Assembly (NCBI RefSeq): GCF_900109925.1
Contig: NZ_FOBW01000003.1
Span: 186,001-250,000 of the forward strand
Reading direction: 5' to 3'
Source of the DNA: Mesobacillus persicus
Lineage (GTDB): Bacteria; Bacillota; Bacilli; Bacillales; Cytobacillaceae
DNA length: 64,000 nucleotides
The notes under the pieces were generated by a model. It had not been told where the DNA came from, searched no databases, and saw only the letters and a list, made by a program, of their open reading frames with translations. Below are positions 1 through 8,203 of this stretch, piece by piece (within the stretch, counting starts at the first letter, position 1; each line of letters opens with the position of its first letter). Made by a program: the position numbers and the translations under genes.

Positions 1-939
1 AATAATCGGGTTTGATGAAATCTCTAGCATTGCATTTGAGATTTGAAGTGGAATTTGTTCTCTTGTTAAAATGAATCCAAAAACAGAAGCGCAAGAGATG
101 ATAAACATGATAACAGCAGAAGTAACTGCTGATGAGATGAAGATCTCAGGTAAATCCCTCCACTTTATTTCCCGGTATATAACTAGACCAACAATTAACC
201 CATAGACTACTGCGACAACGGATCCTTCTGTTGGGGTAAATATCCCCCCATATATCCCACCTAAAATGATAACTGGCATTAGAATAGCTAGGATGGCCTT
301 GTTAAATGAAGTGAAAACTTCCCGAATTGAGTTTTTTTCCTCTTTCCCATAGCCACGCTTTCGTGAAATAAAATAAGCAACCAAAATAAGCGAAAAACCA
401 ACTAGGATACCAGGTAATACCCCAGCAATGAACAAATCACCAATAGAAGTTCCGGCAATGACCCCAAATAAAATTAACGGTACACTTGGTGGAATCATCA
501 CTCCTACCGTTCCACCTGCAGCCTGTATAGCCGTAGCAAAGCCTTTATCGTACCCTTTTTTGGTCATGGCAGGAATAAGAATAGCTCCTACTGCTGCGGT
601 TGTAGCTGCAGCAGATCCAGAAATAGCCGCAAAAAACATACAGGTAACAATCGATACAATCGCTAAGCCTCCATGCATCCTTCCTACGATCGTCATGGCG
701 AAATCTACAAGTCTCCTTGAAATTCCACCCACTTCCATTAACTTCCCTGCTAACACGAAGAAGGGGATCGCCATTAACGTAAAAGAATCAGTCGACGTGA
801 ACATCTTTTGGACGACAACCATTAATGGAACGCTGTCTTGAATCATGAGAACAATAACTGAAGCGAGACCAAGTGCTATTGCGACTGGAATATTAATGAA
901 GAAAAGGACAAGTAATAACCCGAATAATAACCAAGCCAT
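1..939 (-). CDS. dctM: TRAP transporter large permease DctM (3' end outside window)
   Basis: About 313 residues are visible, starting at the ATG 939-937 and running off the window edge. It is the large membrane subunit of a tripartite ATP-independent periplasmic (TRAP) transporter, which imports organic acids with sodium or proton symport. The reading frame is almost wholly hydrophobic. It shows the family hallmarks: an IPFFVLAGKLM segment, a glycine/alanine-rich FFAAISGSAAATTAAVG stretch, and an IPPSVPLILFGV segment. Its start overlaps the stop codon of dctQ, so the two are translationally coupled. Order on the minus strand is dctP-dctQ-dctM. Substrate cannot be told from this subunit. Confidence 0.93.
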   Translation of the reverse strand, partial: MAWLLFGLLLVLFFINIPVAIALGLASVIVLMIQDSVPLMVVVQKMFTSTDSFTLMAIPFFVLAGKLMEVGGISRRLVDFAMTIVGRMHGGLAIVSIVTCMFFAAISGSAAATTAAVGAILIPAMTKKGYDKGFATAIQAAGGTVGVMIPPSVPLILFGVIAGTSIGDLFIAGVLPGILVGFSLILVAYFISRKRGYGKEEKNSIREVFTSFNKAILAILMPVIILGGIYGGIFTPTEGSVVAVVYGLIVGLVIYREIKWRDLPEIFISSAVTSAVIMFIISCASVFGFILTREQIPLQISNAMLEISSNPII

Positions 940-1415
940 TAATTCGTCTCCTCCTTTCTCCACTCAGTAATCACTACAAACAGAAGATTAATTACAAACA
1001 GCACACTTGAAATTGGTATGACTGTATAGACTAACCCCATTGGAATCCTTAGAACGGGGGAAGTCTGGGCCATGCTTCGCTCAATGGCTTCAAAACTATT
1101 GACAATAACTTGCCAAAAGAAAAAGATGATTAAAATCGTGGTAACAACCTGGAGAACCTTCTTTAAGTTAGCACCCGCTTTATCAAAAAGAATCTCAATA
1201 CTAGGGTGTGCTTTTATACTCATCCCATAAGCTGCTCCAAGGAATGTGATCCAAACGAGTAAATAACGAGATAGTTCCTCTGTCCAAGCCAATGGTTGTT
1301 CTAGGACAAAGCGGAATAGTACTTGTAAAAAAACAACGACTACTAAAAGAAAGAAAAGAATAATAAGTATCCATTTTATGAATAGATTTAATAAGTTTAC
1401 TAACTTTTTGGCCAC
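939..1415 (-). CDS. dctQ: TRAP transporter small permease DctQ
   Basis: A 158-residue protein with four predicted membrane helices (about 10-35, 48-65, 88-108, 128-150), the usual size and shape of DctQ. It contains the typical LAWTEELSRYLLVWITFLG segment found at the second helix of this family. DctQ pairs with DctM in the membrane and docks the substrate receptor. The start is GTG (1415-1413), followed by GCC AAA AAG, with an AAGGGG motif upstream. It lies between dctP and dctM, overlapping dctM by one base and separated from dctP by a hairpin. Confidence 0.9.
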   Translation of the reverse strand: MAKKLVNLLNLFIKWILIILFFLLVVVVFLQVLFRFVLEQPLAWTEELSRYLLVWITFLGAAYGMSIKAHPSIEILFDKAGANLKKVLQVVTTILIIFFFWQVIVNSFEAIERSMAQTSPVLRIPMGLVYTVIPISSVLFVINLLFVVITEWRKEETN

Positions 1416-1434
1416 CTGATATTCCCCTTATTTA

Positions 1435-1474
1435 GAAAAAACTTGGATTGTGCAAAGCACTACCCAAGTTTTTT
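1435..1474 (-). terminator. Hairpin between dctP and dctQ
   Basis: The arms AAAAACTTGG and CCAAGTTTTT flank a 16-base loop. On the minus strand the stem ends in a T run, giving an intrinsic-terminator shape inside the operon. Such a hairpin would lower permease expression relative to the receptor, an inference from its position. Confidence 0.6.
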
Positions 1475-1478
1475 ATTT

Positions 1479-2519
1479 TTATTCGTTTCCGTTTAAAATC
1501 GCATCAATGTTTTCTTTTCCAAAATCAGCTTCGTATTTTTCATATACAGACTGAATTGCCTCACGGAAAGGCGCAACATCCACATCTTCAACAACTTTTA
1601 CCCCATTATCTTTTACGACTTGTAACGAATCTTCGTCAGCTTGGGTACTAAGTTCACGGATTTTGTCTCCAGCTATTTTTGCTTCTTCTTTAAGAACGGA
1701 TTGATACTCACTAGGAACGGTATCCCAGATGCTTTTACTGAACATGATGATTGCAGGTGAGTAGATATGACCTGTTAATGACATGTGTGTTTGGTTTGCT
1801 TCATGAAGCTTATACGTATCTGCAATAATTAGCGGATTTTCCTGTGCATCAACAACTCCTTGTTGAAGGGCTGTTAGTGCTTCATTCCAAGCCATTGGTG
1901 TAGGTTGAGCGCCTAATGCCTCAAATGCATCAAGGTGAATTTGATTTTCCTGAGTACGAATTTTCAAGCCCTTTAAGTCCTCAGGTTTTGTAATTTCTTG
2001 CTTCCCATTCGTAATATGACGGAAGCCATTTTCAGCCCATGCCAGACCTACAAGACCAGTGCTCTCTAAACCGGTTAATAAATCTTGTCCAATTTGTCCA
2101 TCAAGCACACTGTAAGCATGTTCTCTCGATTCAAACAAGAACGGTAGATCGACAATTCCAAGTTGTGGATAGAAATTTGCAATTGGAGCTGTGGAGGAAA
2201 TGGACATATCCGCTGTTCCAAAGGTAAGGGCCTCCGTCAACTCTCTCTCCGCGCCTAATTGATTTAACGGAAAGATTTCAATCGTCACGTTTCCGTTTGT
2301 ACGCTCCTTAACATTTTCAGCCAAATCTAGCAGTGCAAGGTGATAAGGATGTTCCTCTGTTTGTGAATGTCCTGCCTGAAAGGTAAATGTTTCAGTTTCT
2401 TCGGTGTTACCTTCTGAAGATGAATCTTCTTCGTTACTAGATTCTGTACCCCCACATGCTGTTAAAAATAAAGCAGTCATTAAAAATGGTACTATCCAGT
2501 AAAATTTACTTTTTTTCAT
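1479..2519 (-). CDS. dctP: TRAP transporter substrate-binding lipoprotein DctP
   Basis: A 346-residue extracytoplasmic solute receptor of the DctP family. The N-terminus is a lipoprotein signal peptide ending in LTACGG, so the mature protein starts at the cysteine and is membrane-anchored, as expected in a Gram-positive cell. An acidic Ser/Glu linker follows, then the family body: AGHSQTEEHPYH near the start, the GLKIRTQENQIHLDAFEALGAQPTPMAWNE region that holds the carboxylate-binding arginine, and GVVDAQENPL. It delivers a carboxylate, probably a C4-dicarboxylate or similar, to DctQM. A GGGGGG-type ribosome site precedes the ATG. It is the first gene of the TRAP operon. Confidence 0.93.
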   Translation of the reverse strand: MKKSKFYWIVPFLMTALFLTACGGTESSNEEDSSSEGNTEETETFTFQAGHSQTEEHPYHLALLDLAENVKERTNGNVTIEIFPLNQLGAERELTEALTFGTADMSISSTAPIANFYPQLGIVDLPFLFESREHAYSVLDGQIGQDLLTGLESTGLVGLAWAENGFRHITNGKQEITKPEDLKGLKIRTQENQIHLDAFEALGAQPTPMAWNEALTALQQGVVDAQENPLIIADTYKLHEANQTHMSLTGHIYSPAIIMFSKSIWDTVPSEYQSVLKEEAKIAGDKIRELSTQADEDSLQVVKDNGVKVVEDVDVAPFREAIQSVYEKYEADFGKENIDAILNGNE

Positions 2520-2764
2520 CTAAAGTCCCCCCTATTTATCAGAAAATTTTATAAGATACGATAGATTATAACACTTTTTTTATATTTATCTACCGAATAA
2601 TCATTATTTTTAGAAAATATTTTATTTTTGGAACGTGCTAGATTATAAGGTACCTCTGTTATAGCAAAATAGAGTTAATTGAGAACGGTATAGACCTTGC
2701 TAAATTGAGTTATTTCTCTCTTAAAAACGAAGCAGTTCTGGAGTATCTAAAAAAGTCCATAAAA
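2520..2764. other. Intergenic region upstream of dctP
   Basis: AT-rich sequence between the dctP start and the downstream end of the two-component operon. On the minus strand it contains TATAAT-like hexamers (plus-strand ATTATA near 2565-2570 and 2642-2647) that could serve as -10 boxes for dctP. I could not pair either with a convincing -35. No coding sequence is apparent. Confidence 0.4.
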
Positions 2765-2812
2765 AATGAAGGCAGAAACGTTCATCAATATTGAACGGCT
2801 CTGCCTTTTTGT
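2765..2812. terminator. Terminator after the two-component operon
   Basis: The arms AAGGCAGAAACGTTCA and TTGAACGGCTCTGCCTT pair with two wobbles around a short loop. T runs lie on both strands, so it can end transcription of the response regulator gene (minus strand). Confidence 0.75.
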
Positions 2813-2824
2813 TTTATCTAAACC

Positions 2825-3469
2825 TTACTCATTCATCAGCCCTTGCTGAAATGCATAACTAGTTAGTTGCACGCGATTATCTAGATGAAGTTTGCTTAAG
2901 ATGTTCTTTAAATGGGTTTTTACCGTATGTTCAGAGATAAAAAGAGCTTCGGAGATTTCTCGATTTGATAAACCTTTTGCCACTAATTGCAACACTTCTA
3001 TTTCACGGGTAGATAAAGGGATTTTCTCTTTGGATCTAGCTTTATTTTGTGGGAACTCCTTTAGGATTTGAAAGGCAATTTCTTTGGACATAGGGACTTC
3101 GTCGATGGCGAAGGCTCGTAAATATTCGAACCATGCTTCCGACTGTAGATTTTTTACTAAATAACCTTGTGCGCCTTTTTTTAAAGCATCGAACAAATCC
3201 GTGATATCATCAGAGACTGTGATCATCACAATTTTCACGTATGGAAATTTAAGTTTAATTCTTTTTGTTGCTTCGAGTCCGTCCATTACGGGCATTTGAA
3301 TATCCATCAGAATAATGTCTGGCATTAATTCTTCGGTCAGTTTTAACGCTTCTTCCCCATTTTTTCCTTCGCCAACAATAACAAATTCCTCATATTCTTC
3401 TAGGATTTCGCGAATCGCCTCTCTTGCATGGGCGTGATCATCAACAAGCAGTATTCGAAAAGGCTGCAT
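2825..3469 (-). CDS. NarL/FixJ-family response regulator
   Basis: A 214-residue two-domain regulator. The receiver domain (1-125) has the acidic pair D10-D11, phospho-acceptor D56 in DIILMDIQMP, and the conserved K in VKNL. The C-terminal LuxR-type helix-turn-helix (about 150-205) reads LSTREIEVLQLVAKGLSNREI then HTVKTHLKNILSKL. The ATG directly follows the kinase stop (TAAATG) with a GGAGAG site in the kinase 3' end, so the two genes are co-translated. It lies downstream of the TRAP operon promoter region and opposite nosD. Either could be its target; the sequence does not decide. Confidence 0.9.
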   Translation of the reverse strand: MQPFRILLVDDHAHAREAIREILEEYEEFVIVGEGKNGEEALKLTEELMPDIILMDIQMPVMDGLEATKRIKLKFPYVKIVMITVSDDITDLFDALKKGAQGYLVKNLQSEAWFEYLRAFAIDEVPMSKEIAFQILKEFPQNKARSKEKIPLSTREIEVLQLVAKGLSNREISEALFISEHTVKTHLKNILSKLHLDNRVQLTSYAFQQGLMNE

Positions 3470-4297
3470 TTATTTGCTCTCCTTTTTGATTTCAATAATG
3501 GTTTTATTATCTTCCTTCTTGATTGAAAAATCCCAATCCATATCTCTCGCTCGGTCTTTAATGATTTGCAATCCGTACCCATTGTTGGACGGAATCTTTT
3601 CATTTGTGAAGCCAACCCCTTGGTCTTTAATCTGACAAATCCATCCATGAGTGGTTTCTTTTGCATCAATCCATATCTGATTGGTTTTTGCATGTTTAAT
3701 GACATTCATAACGGCCTCTTTTACACAGGCAAATAACTCTACTTTTTCTTTGGAAGATAATGTCGATTCTTGGATTCCCCAATTTAACTCAACATCCATT
3801 AGATGATGCTTTTTAAGCTCTGTTACATACTGATAGATAGTGTCTGTCCAACTAAACGGTTCTTCATTTGGTACGTATTTTAAATTTGTAATCGCTTGTC
3901 GTGTATCCTCGTGAACATGTTTTAATGTTTGCTTAAGTTTTTGAAAATCTGCATCCTGCTCGAGTTGATTTCTTCTACCAAATTTATTCATTTTTACAGA
4001 TAGGAGAAATAAAGATTGAGCAATTCCATCATGGAGTTCTCTTGCCAGTTTCTCTCTCTCAATAAGTGCCGCTTTCCTTGTCTTTTCACTGCGGAGTTCT
4101 TCTTGCATTCTCTCTAAAACGGAAAACAAGTGCCGTACAAAGATGAGCGTAACGAAAAATACTAAAACAGGAGAAAGGATATTCCCCATATCCATCGAGA
4201 GATAGGGGAGGAGGAATGCATGGCGAATGTACTCCCATAAAGCAATCGTAATCGTTGGAGTAAGTAAAATGAGCCATTTAATTTGTTTATATTTCAT
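3470..4297 (-). CDS. HisKA_3-type sensor histidine kinase
   Basis: A 275-residue membrane sensor kinase. Two hydrophobic segments (about 8-28 and 38-58) are joined by a very short outside loop, so there is no real extracellular sensor domain. This resembles intramembrane-sensing or DesK/LiaS-like kinases. The dimerisation/phospho-acceptor helix has H89 in ARELHDGIAQSL. The ATP-binding part has an N-box near KEAVMNVIKHAK, the G1 box DQGVGF and GYGLQII. It pairs with the response regulator directly downstream. A perfect 24-bp palindrome lies 33 bp before its start codon. Confidence 0.9.
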   Translation of the reverse strand: MKYKQIKWLILLTPTITIALWEYIRHAFLLPYLSMDMGNILSPVLVFFVTLIFVRHLFSVLERMQEELRSEKTRKAALIEREKLARELHDGIAQSLFLLSVKMNKFGRRNQLEQDADFQKLKQTLKHVHEDTRQAITNLKYVPNEEPFSWTDTIYQYVTELKKHHLMDVELNWGIQESTLSSKEKVELFACVKEAVMNVIKHAKTNQIWIDAKETTHGWICQIKDQGVGFTNEKIPSNNGYGLQIIKDRARDMDWDFSIKKEDNKTIIEIKKESK

Positions 4298-4329
4298 ACA
4301 GCGCCTCTTTCCATAACTGTGTTTCGTTG

Positions 4330-4353
4330 CATGTTGAATTCGAATTCAACATG
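4330..4353. promoter_or_regulatory. 24-bp perfect palindrome, likely operator
   Basis: Each half is CATGTTGAATTC (read on its own strand) and there is no spacer, so the full 24 bp is self-complementary. It lies in the divergent interval between the kinase gene and nosD, 33 bp from the kinase start. There is no T run, so a terminator role is unlikely. Binding of a dimeric regulator such as the adjacent NarL-type protein is an inference. Confidence 0.6.
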
Positions 4354-4606
4354 GAGTCTGTCTATAAGAAAAATGTGTCTATATTTTAACATCTAGAAAC
4401 AGATATTTTTTCATTTTGCGATAAAATCACTCTTTCGGGTTATTATTAAAAGTTTTCTTTGGGACTATAATGTGATAGGTAGTACGCACATTACCCATCC
4501 AAATTGGCGGTAAAGATGTGCGCTAACTAGATAGATAATAGTAACTCTATTATATAATGAATTATTTTTTTTACATAAGGGTTCTATAGGAGGCGATTCG
4601 AACTCA
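4354..4606. other. Divergent intergenic region upstream of nosD
   Basis: AT-rich leader of the nos genes. An imperfect hairpin near 4481-4523 (GCACAT and ATGTGC arms with a TACC/GGTA inner pair) sits about 85 bp before nosD. A TAGGAGG ribosome site is at 4587-4593. No Fnr-type TGTGA-N6-TCACA site was recognised by eye. Confidence 0.4.
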
Positions 4607-5884
4607 ATGAATGTTCTGAAAGTTATATTGGCAACACTTCTAGCCTCTATGGTTTTTTCACCGTCTTTTTTTGAAGCATCAAGTCCTTTGCAAATGAAAA
4701 TTGATGAAGCACCAGTAGGGGCAATAGTTGAAATAGATGCTGGTGAATATGAGGAAACATTGGTGATTTCTAAGCCAATAACACTAGTAGGAAACGGGGA
4801 AGTTCGCATAAAGTCTTGTGAAGCCGAGCCAGTGATTGCAATTAGTGGAGAAGATGTCACGCTTAAAAAGATCACAGTTGAACATTGTGGTTATGAAGAG
4901 GAAGACACGGCCATCTATATTACCGGTTCAAACCATAGGATGGAAGAATTGATTATTGAGACACGGCGTTATGGGGTGAAGCTTGACCAGGCGAATGGTG
5001 TGACCATCAAAGACAGTGAGATTATTGGCATGAAGCGAGGAAATGGGATTGACTTATGGCAATCGAATCAAAATACGTTTGAAGCCTTGAGAATCGCGAG
5101 TGTTTCTGATGGCATCTACCTAGAGCAAAGCAATGAAAACCTTATATATAAGAATAACCTCGAAAATTCACGTTATGGGATGCATTTAATGTACTCAAAT
5201 GATAATGTTCTTCGTGATAATTTGTCGAGCTCGAACATAACGGGTACAATGCTCATGGAAACAGAGCGGACGACTGTTCATGGCAATGCTTTTCTTGCGA
5301 ATAAAAATAGTGTGAACGCACAAGGGCTGCTACTATATGAGGCTTATGAAACAGAAGTGATTGAAAATGAGTTTATTTCCAATCGAATCGGTGTTTATAT
5401 CGAAAAGGCTGGAAATAACCATCTGGAATCCAACAAAATAAGAGATAACTTTATTGGCGTCCAAATGAAAAATGCGAGTGATAATAAAATCACGAGGAAT
5501 ACGTTTGTTGGAAATGTAAATGAAGCTCAAGCCATAGAGAGTTCAAAGAACGAAGTAAATCAAAATTATTGGGATGCGGCTAGTAAGGTGGATGTAGACG
5601 GAAATGGAGAGAGCGAAATTAGCTATACAGCTGACCCGTATTTCCTGACGCTGACGACAGATGTACCAGAGTATCAATTATTCTTCCAAGCACCGGGACT
5701 GATTTTGCTACAGAATCTGTTGAAAAGTCCGCCGGAACAGCTATTAACCGATTCTGCTCCATTAATGGAGATGACCATGGAAGTTGAAAAAGAAACTTCA
5801 TCAAGTTTGGGTTTATGGGTGATGAGTATTGTCATGATTGGAGCTAGTTTTAGTCTTTTTATAATTGGGAGGAAACGAAGATGA
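4607..5884 (+). CDS. nosD: NosD, periplasmic copper-site maturation protein
   Basis: A 425-residue protein with an N-terminal export signal (1-25), a right-handed beta-helix body made of CASH/parallel-beta-helix repeats (about 30-330, runs such as NGVTIKDSEIIG and SNDNVLRDNLSSSN), and a C-terminal membrane helix (about 400-420) ending in GRKRR. This fits NosD, the outside component that works with the NosFY ABC transporter to mature the CuZ centre of nitrous oxide reductase. The TAGGAGG site decides the ATG at 4607. Its stop overlaps the nosL start (ATGA). It is the first gene of nosDLYF; no nosZ lies beside it. Confidence 0.88.
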   Translation: MNVLKVILATLLASMVFSPSFFEASSPLQMKIDEAPVGAIVEIDAGEYEETLVISKPITLVGNGEVRIKSCEAEPVIAISGEDVTLKKITVEHCGYEEEDTAIYITGSNHRMEELIIETRRYGVKLDQANGVTIKDSEIIGMKRGNGIDLWQSNQNTFEALRIASVSDGIYLEQSNENLIYKNNLENSRYGMHLMYSNDNVLRDNLSSSNITGTMLMETERTTVHGNAFLANKNSVNAQGLLLYEAYETEVIENEFISNRIGVYIEKAGNNHLESNKIRDNFIGVQMKNASDNKITRNTFVGNVNEAQAIESSKNEVNQNYWDAASKVDVDGNGESEISYTADPYFLTLTTDVPEYQLFFQAPGLILLQNLLKSPPEQLLTDSAPLMEMTMEVEKETSSSLGLWVMSIVMIGASFSLFIIGRKRR

Positions 5885-6471
5885 AACGAAATCGATTTAA
5901 CTTATTTGGACTGGCAATAATCATATTGCTCCTAGCGGCGTGTGGGAACGATGAAGTTCAGCCGGTAGATATAAATGAAGCAACAGATACTTGTGAAGTG
6001 TGCAATATGCAGGTTGCGAACGATCAACATGCGACTCAAATCGTCTTAGAAAACGGCAAATCGATGGTGTTTGACGATGTAGGCTGTATGTACGAGTGGA
6101 TTAGCAACAATTCAGATGAAAAGAAAACTGCCTTTGTTCGTGATTATCATGACAAAGAATGGATTTTAGTGGACGAAGCTACTTTTGTTTACAATCCATC
6201 TGTTAAAACCCCAATGGCTTATAATATGATCTCTTTTAAAGATACAGCGTCCGCTGAAAGCTTTGCTGCAGAAAATGAAGGCAGTACAGTGATGACGGCG
6301 AATGAGTTGGCTGACCATAGCTGGGAGCGAAACCAGGAAATGATGGAAAAACATAAAATGGAAGACCATTCTCACTCCCATTCAGAAGAAATGGATGAAA
6401 ATCATAATGAAGAGTCCGAAAACCATTCCGACTCGCACGAAGCAAATCATGATGATGAATCTCATGAATAA
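5881..6471 (+). CDS. nosL: NosL copper-chaperone lipoprotein with a His/Asp-rich tail
   Basis: A 196-residue lipoprotein. The signal peptide ends in LLLAACGN, which gives a lipid-anchored cysteine. The NosL domain (about 35-145) carries the Cu(I)-site motif TCEVCNMQV and the paired VFDDVGCMYEW segment. NosL hands copper to the apo-nitrous oxide reductase through NosDFY. After about residue 150 the protein continues as a low-complexity tail with ten or so histidines among Asp, Glu and Ser, which looks metal-binding and is not part of the ordinary NosL fold. The gene is coupled to nosD by an ATGA overlap. A weak terminator-like hairpin separates it from nosY. Confidence 0.88.
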   Translation: MKRNRFNLFGLAIIILLLAACGNDEVQPVDINEATDTCEVCNMQVANDQHATQIVLENGKSMVFDDVGCMYEWISNNSDEKKTAFVRDYHDKEWILVDEATFVYNPSVKTPMAYNMISFKDTASAESFAAENEGSTVMTANELADHSWERNQEMMEKHKMEDHSHSHSEEMDENHNEESENHSDSHEANHDDESHE

Positions 6472-6476
6472 AAATG

Positions 6477-6512
6477 AGGGTTGGTTCTGTTTTGAGCTGA
6501 CCCTTTCGTTTT
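6477..6512 (+). terminator. Weak hairpin between nosL and nosY
   Basis: The arms AGGGTTGGTT and AGCTGACCCT pair through several G-U pairs and are followed by TTCGTTTT. It may act as a partial terminator that separates expression of nosDL from nosYF. Confidence 0.4.
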
Positions 6513-6545
6513 GGGAAAGTACGTACAGAATGTTAGAAAAGAGGA

Positions 6546-7364
6546 ATGAACATGTGGAATATCTGGCGCTCTGAATTGCGCATGACCGTACGACAACGTT
6601 CCTATTATTCTTTCTTAGTCTTATGGGTCGTCGTCCTCTCACTATTATTTTTATTGCAAGCAAGTGCTCCTTCGTTAACTGGGTATACGAATATGACAGG
6701 GACAGTCGTGAATATTGCTTTGTATATTATTCCACTATTCATGTTAATCATTGGGTCGTTTTCCATCGCGAATGAAATGGAAAACGGACAGTGGCGGTTG
6801 TTAACTACTTACCCATTGTTCTCTCTATCATATATCGTAGGGAAAATAGGGGGACAGTTTACGGCCCAAGTGATTGTATTTACCTTCAGTTATGGACTTA
6901 GTTTAGCTATCGGGCTACTAAGTGGGAATCAGTTTTCTAGTGAATGGCTGTTATCAATTTACTTCTTTTCTATACAGTTAATTTTCTTCTTTCTGATTAT
7001 CGGGATAGCTGTTGGCTGTGTCGTATCGACAAGATGGCAGGCGTTATCGATTTCTGTGATGATTTGGTTTTTTCTTATTATGATCTGGCCGACTGCATTA
7101 ATCGCGATTTTAGGGTTAGTACCTTACACATGGATTGCCCCATTGATGAAGTTTGCCTTATATGTGAATCCTGCTGAATTTATTCGCATGTCCTTTGTTC
7201 TCTCACTTGATGCTGGAGCCGTTTTTGGACGAACTTATGATTCGCTGATGACGTTCTTAAATTCACCTTCAGGCGTTCTCATCAATGTTCTATATTTCAT
7301 TGTATTTTTAACGATCATGTTCTTGTTTTCAATGGGAATGCTCGAATGGAGGAAAAGGCGATGA
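6546..7364 (+). CDS. nosY: NosY-type ABC transporter permease
   Basis: A 272-residue ABC-2-type permease with six predicted membrane helices: about 20-40, 50-70, 95-120, 135-160, 165-190 and 240-265. The family-typical IIGSFSIANEMENGQWRLL segment (about 73-91) sits after the second helix. The start context is GAGGAATGAAC ATG, with a possible in-frame ATG two codons earlier. It ends in a four-base ATGA overlap with nosF. NosY forms the membrane channel or mechanical part of the NosDFY complex. It could be a general ABC-2 permease, but position between nosL and an ATPase supports NosY. Confidence 0.82.
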   Translation: MNMWNIWRSELRMTVRQRSYYSFLVLWVVVLSLLFLLQASAPSLTGYTNMTGTVVNIALYIIPLFMLIIGSFSIANEMENGQWRLLTTYPLFSLSYIVGKIGGQFTAQVIVFTFSYGLSLAIGLLSGNQFSSEWLLSIYFFSIQLIFFFLIIGIAVGCVVSTRWQALSISVMIWFFLIMIWPTALIAILGLVPYTWIAPLMKFALYVNPAEFIRMSFVLSLDAGAVFGRTYDSLMTFLNSPSGVLINVLYFIVFLTIMFLFSMGMLEWRKRR

Positions 7365-8056
7365 ACGAATTAAAGGTGGATGGGGTTTCACGAGTATATA
7401 AGGAAAAGACCGCATTGTATCCTTGTTCTTTTGAAGCAACGGAAGGTACATGTGTGGTTTTATGTGGTGGGAATGGAGCTGGAAAAAGCACCTTGCTACA
7501 AATCATTGCTGGTATTCTTAATCCTAATGAAGGGACAACCTCCATCAATGGAAAAGGATTGAAACTTGACCGCGAGAATTATTTAAAAGAGATTGGCTTT
7601 ATGCCTGATGACTTCCATGCCCAGGAAATGATGACTGTTGAAGAGTTTCTTCGTTTTTATGGTTCTTTACGGAAAGTGAAGAAAGACCGGATCAACGAAG
7701 TGATGGAATGGATTGGGCTCAGTAATAAGAAAGCTGAGTTAGTAAAAAGTTTGTCTAAGGGGATGCGGCAACGTCTATTATTTGGACAAGCGATTTTAGC
7801 GAAACCCAATGTATTATTATTAGATGAACCGACGAATGGACTGGACCCTTACTGGGTGAATCAGTTTGTGAACATTTTAAATGAGATTAAAAAAAGTGGA
7901 ACCATTATTGTTTTTTCTACCCATATGATGGATGTAGCTGCCGAAACGGGAGACATCGTTTTGTTTATGAAGCAGGGAAAGGTTATTCAAACCATTAAGA
8001 ATGAAAACAATATAGAAGATACCACGATGAAATTGATGAAGCTGCATCGACAATAA
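7361..8056 (+). CDS. nosF: NosF-type ABC transporter ATPase
   Basis: A cytoplasmic ABC ATPase of 231 residues when started at the ATG 7361, which overlaps the nosY stop and has GGAGGAAAAGGCG in front of it. An ATG at 7346 is in frame but lies inside that ribosome site. Walker A is GGNGAGKS, the Q-loop region is FMPDDFHAQE, the signature is LSKGMRQR, Walker B is VLLLDEPTNGLDP and the H-loop is FSTHMMD. It powers NosDFY. The signature LSKGMRQR rather than LSGGQ is common in this ABC-2/NosF group. Confidence 0.86.
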   Translation: MNELKVDGVSRVYKEKTALYPCSFEATEGTCVVLCGGNGAGKSTLLQIIAGILNPNEGTTSINGKGLKLDRENYLKEIGFMPDDFHAQEMMTVEEFLRFYGSLRKVKKDRINEVMEWIGLSNKKAELVKSLSKGMRQRLLFGQAILAKPNVLLLDEPTNGLDPYWVNQFVNILNEIKKSGTIIVFSTHMMDVAAETGDIVLFMKQGKVIQTIKNENNIEDTTMKLMKLHRQ

Positions 8057-8057
8057 A

Positions 8058-8098
8058 TGGGTCAGGGAGAAATTCCCTGGCCCATTTGCCTTTTGTTG
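8058..8098 (+). terminator. Terminator of the nosDLYF operon
   Basis: GGGTCAGGGA and TCCCTGGCCC pair around GAAAT directly after the nosF stop and are followed by a T-rich tail (TTGCCTTTTG). Confidence 0.7.
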
Positions 8099-8171
8099 AG
8101 GTGGGAGTGATGTACATTATCGCCATTATGGAGGAAGAAGGTGTTCTAAGTTCAAGAGCTTTGTATGTATA

Positions 8172-8177
8172 TATAAT
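8172..8177 (+). promoter_or_regulatory. Candidate -10 box for the catalase operon
   Basis: A consensus TATAAT lies 26 bp before the GTG start of the catalase gene. The matching -35 is weak (GTTCAA, 16-bp spacer). I saw no SigB-type GTTT/GGGTA pair. Confidence 0.35.
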
Positions 8178-8203
8178 GAGATGACCAAAAGAAGATTGGG
8201 TAG

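Noticed and set aside
428-841. 137-codon plus-strand frame
   Set aside because: It is the complement of dctM, whose membrane-protein motifs are clear on the minus strand.
8110-8184. 24-codon frame MYIIAIMEEEG... before katE
   Set aside because: It has a passable ribosome site but overlaps the likely katE promoter and looks like chance; too short to support.
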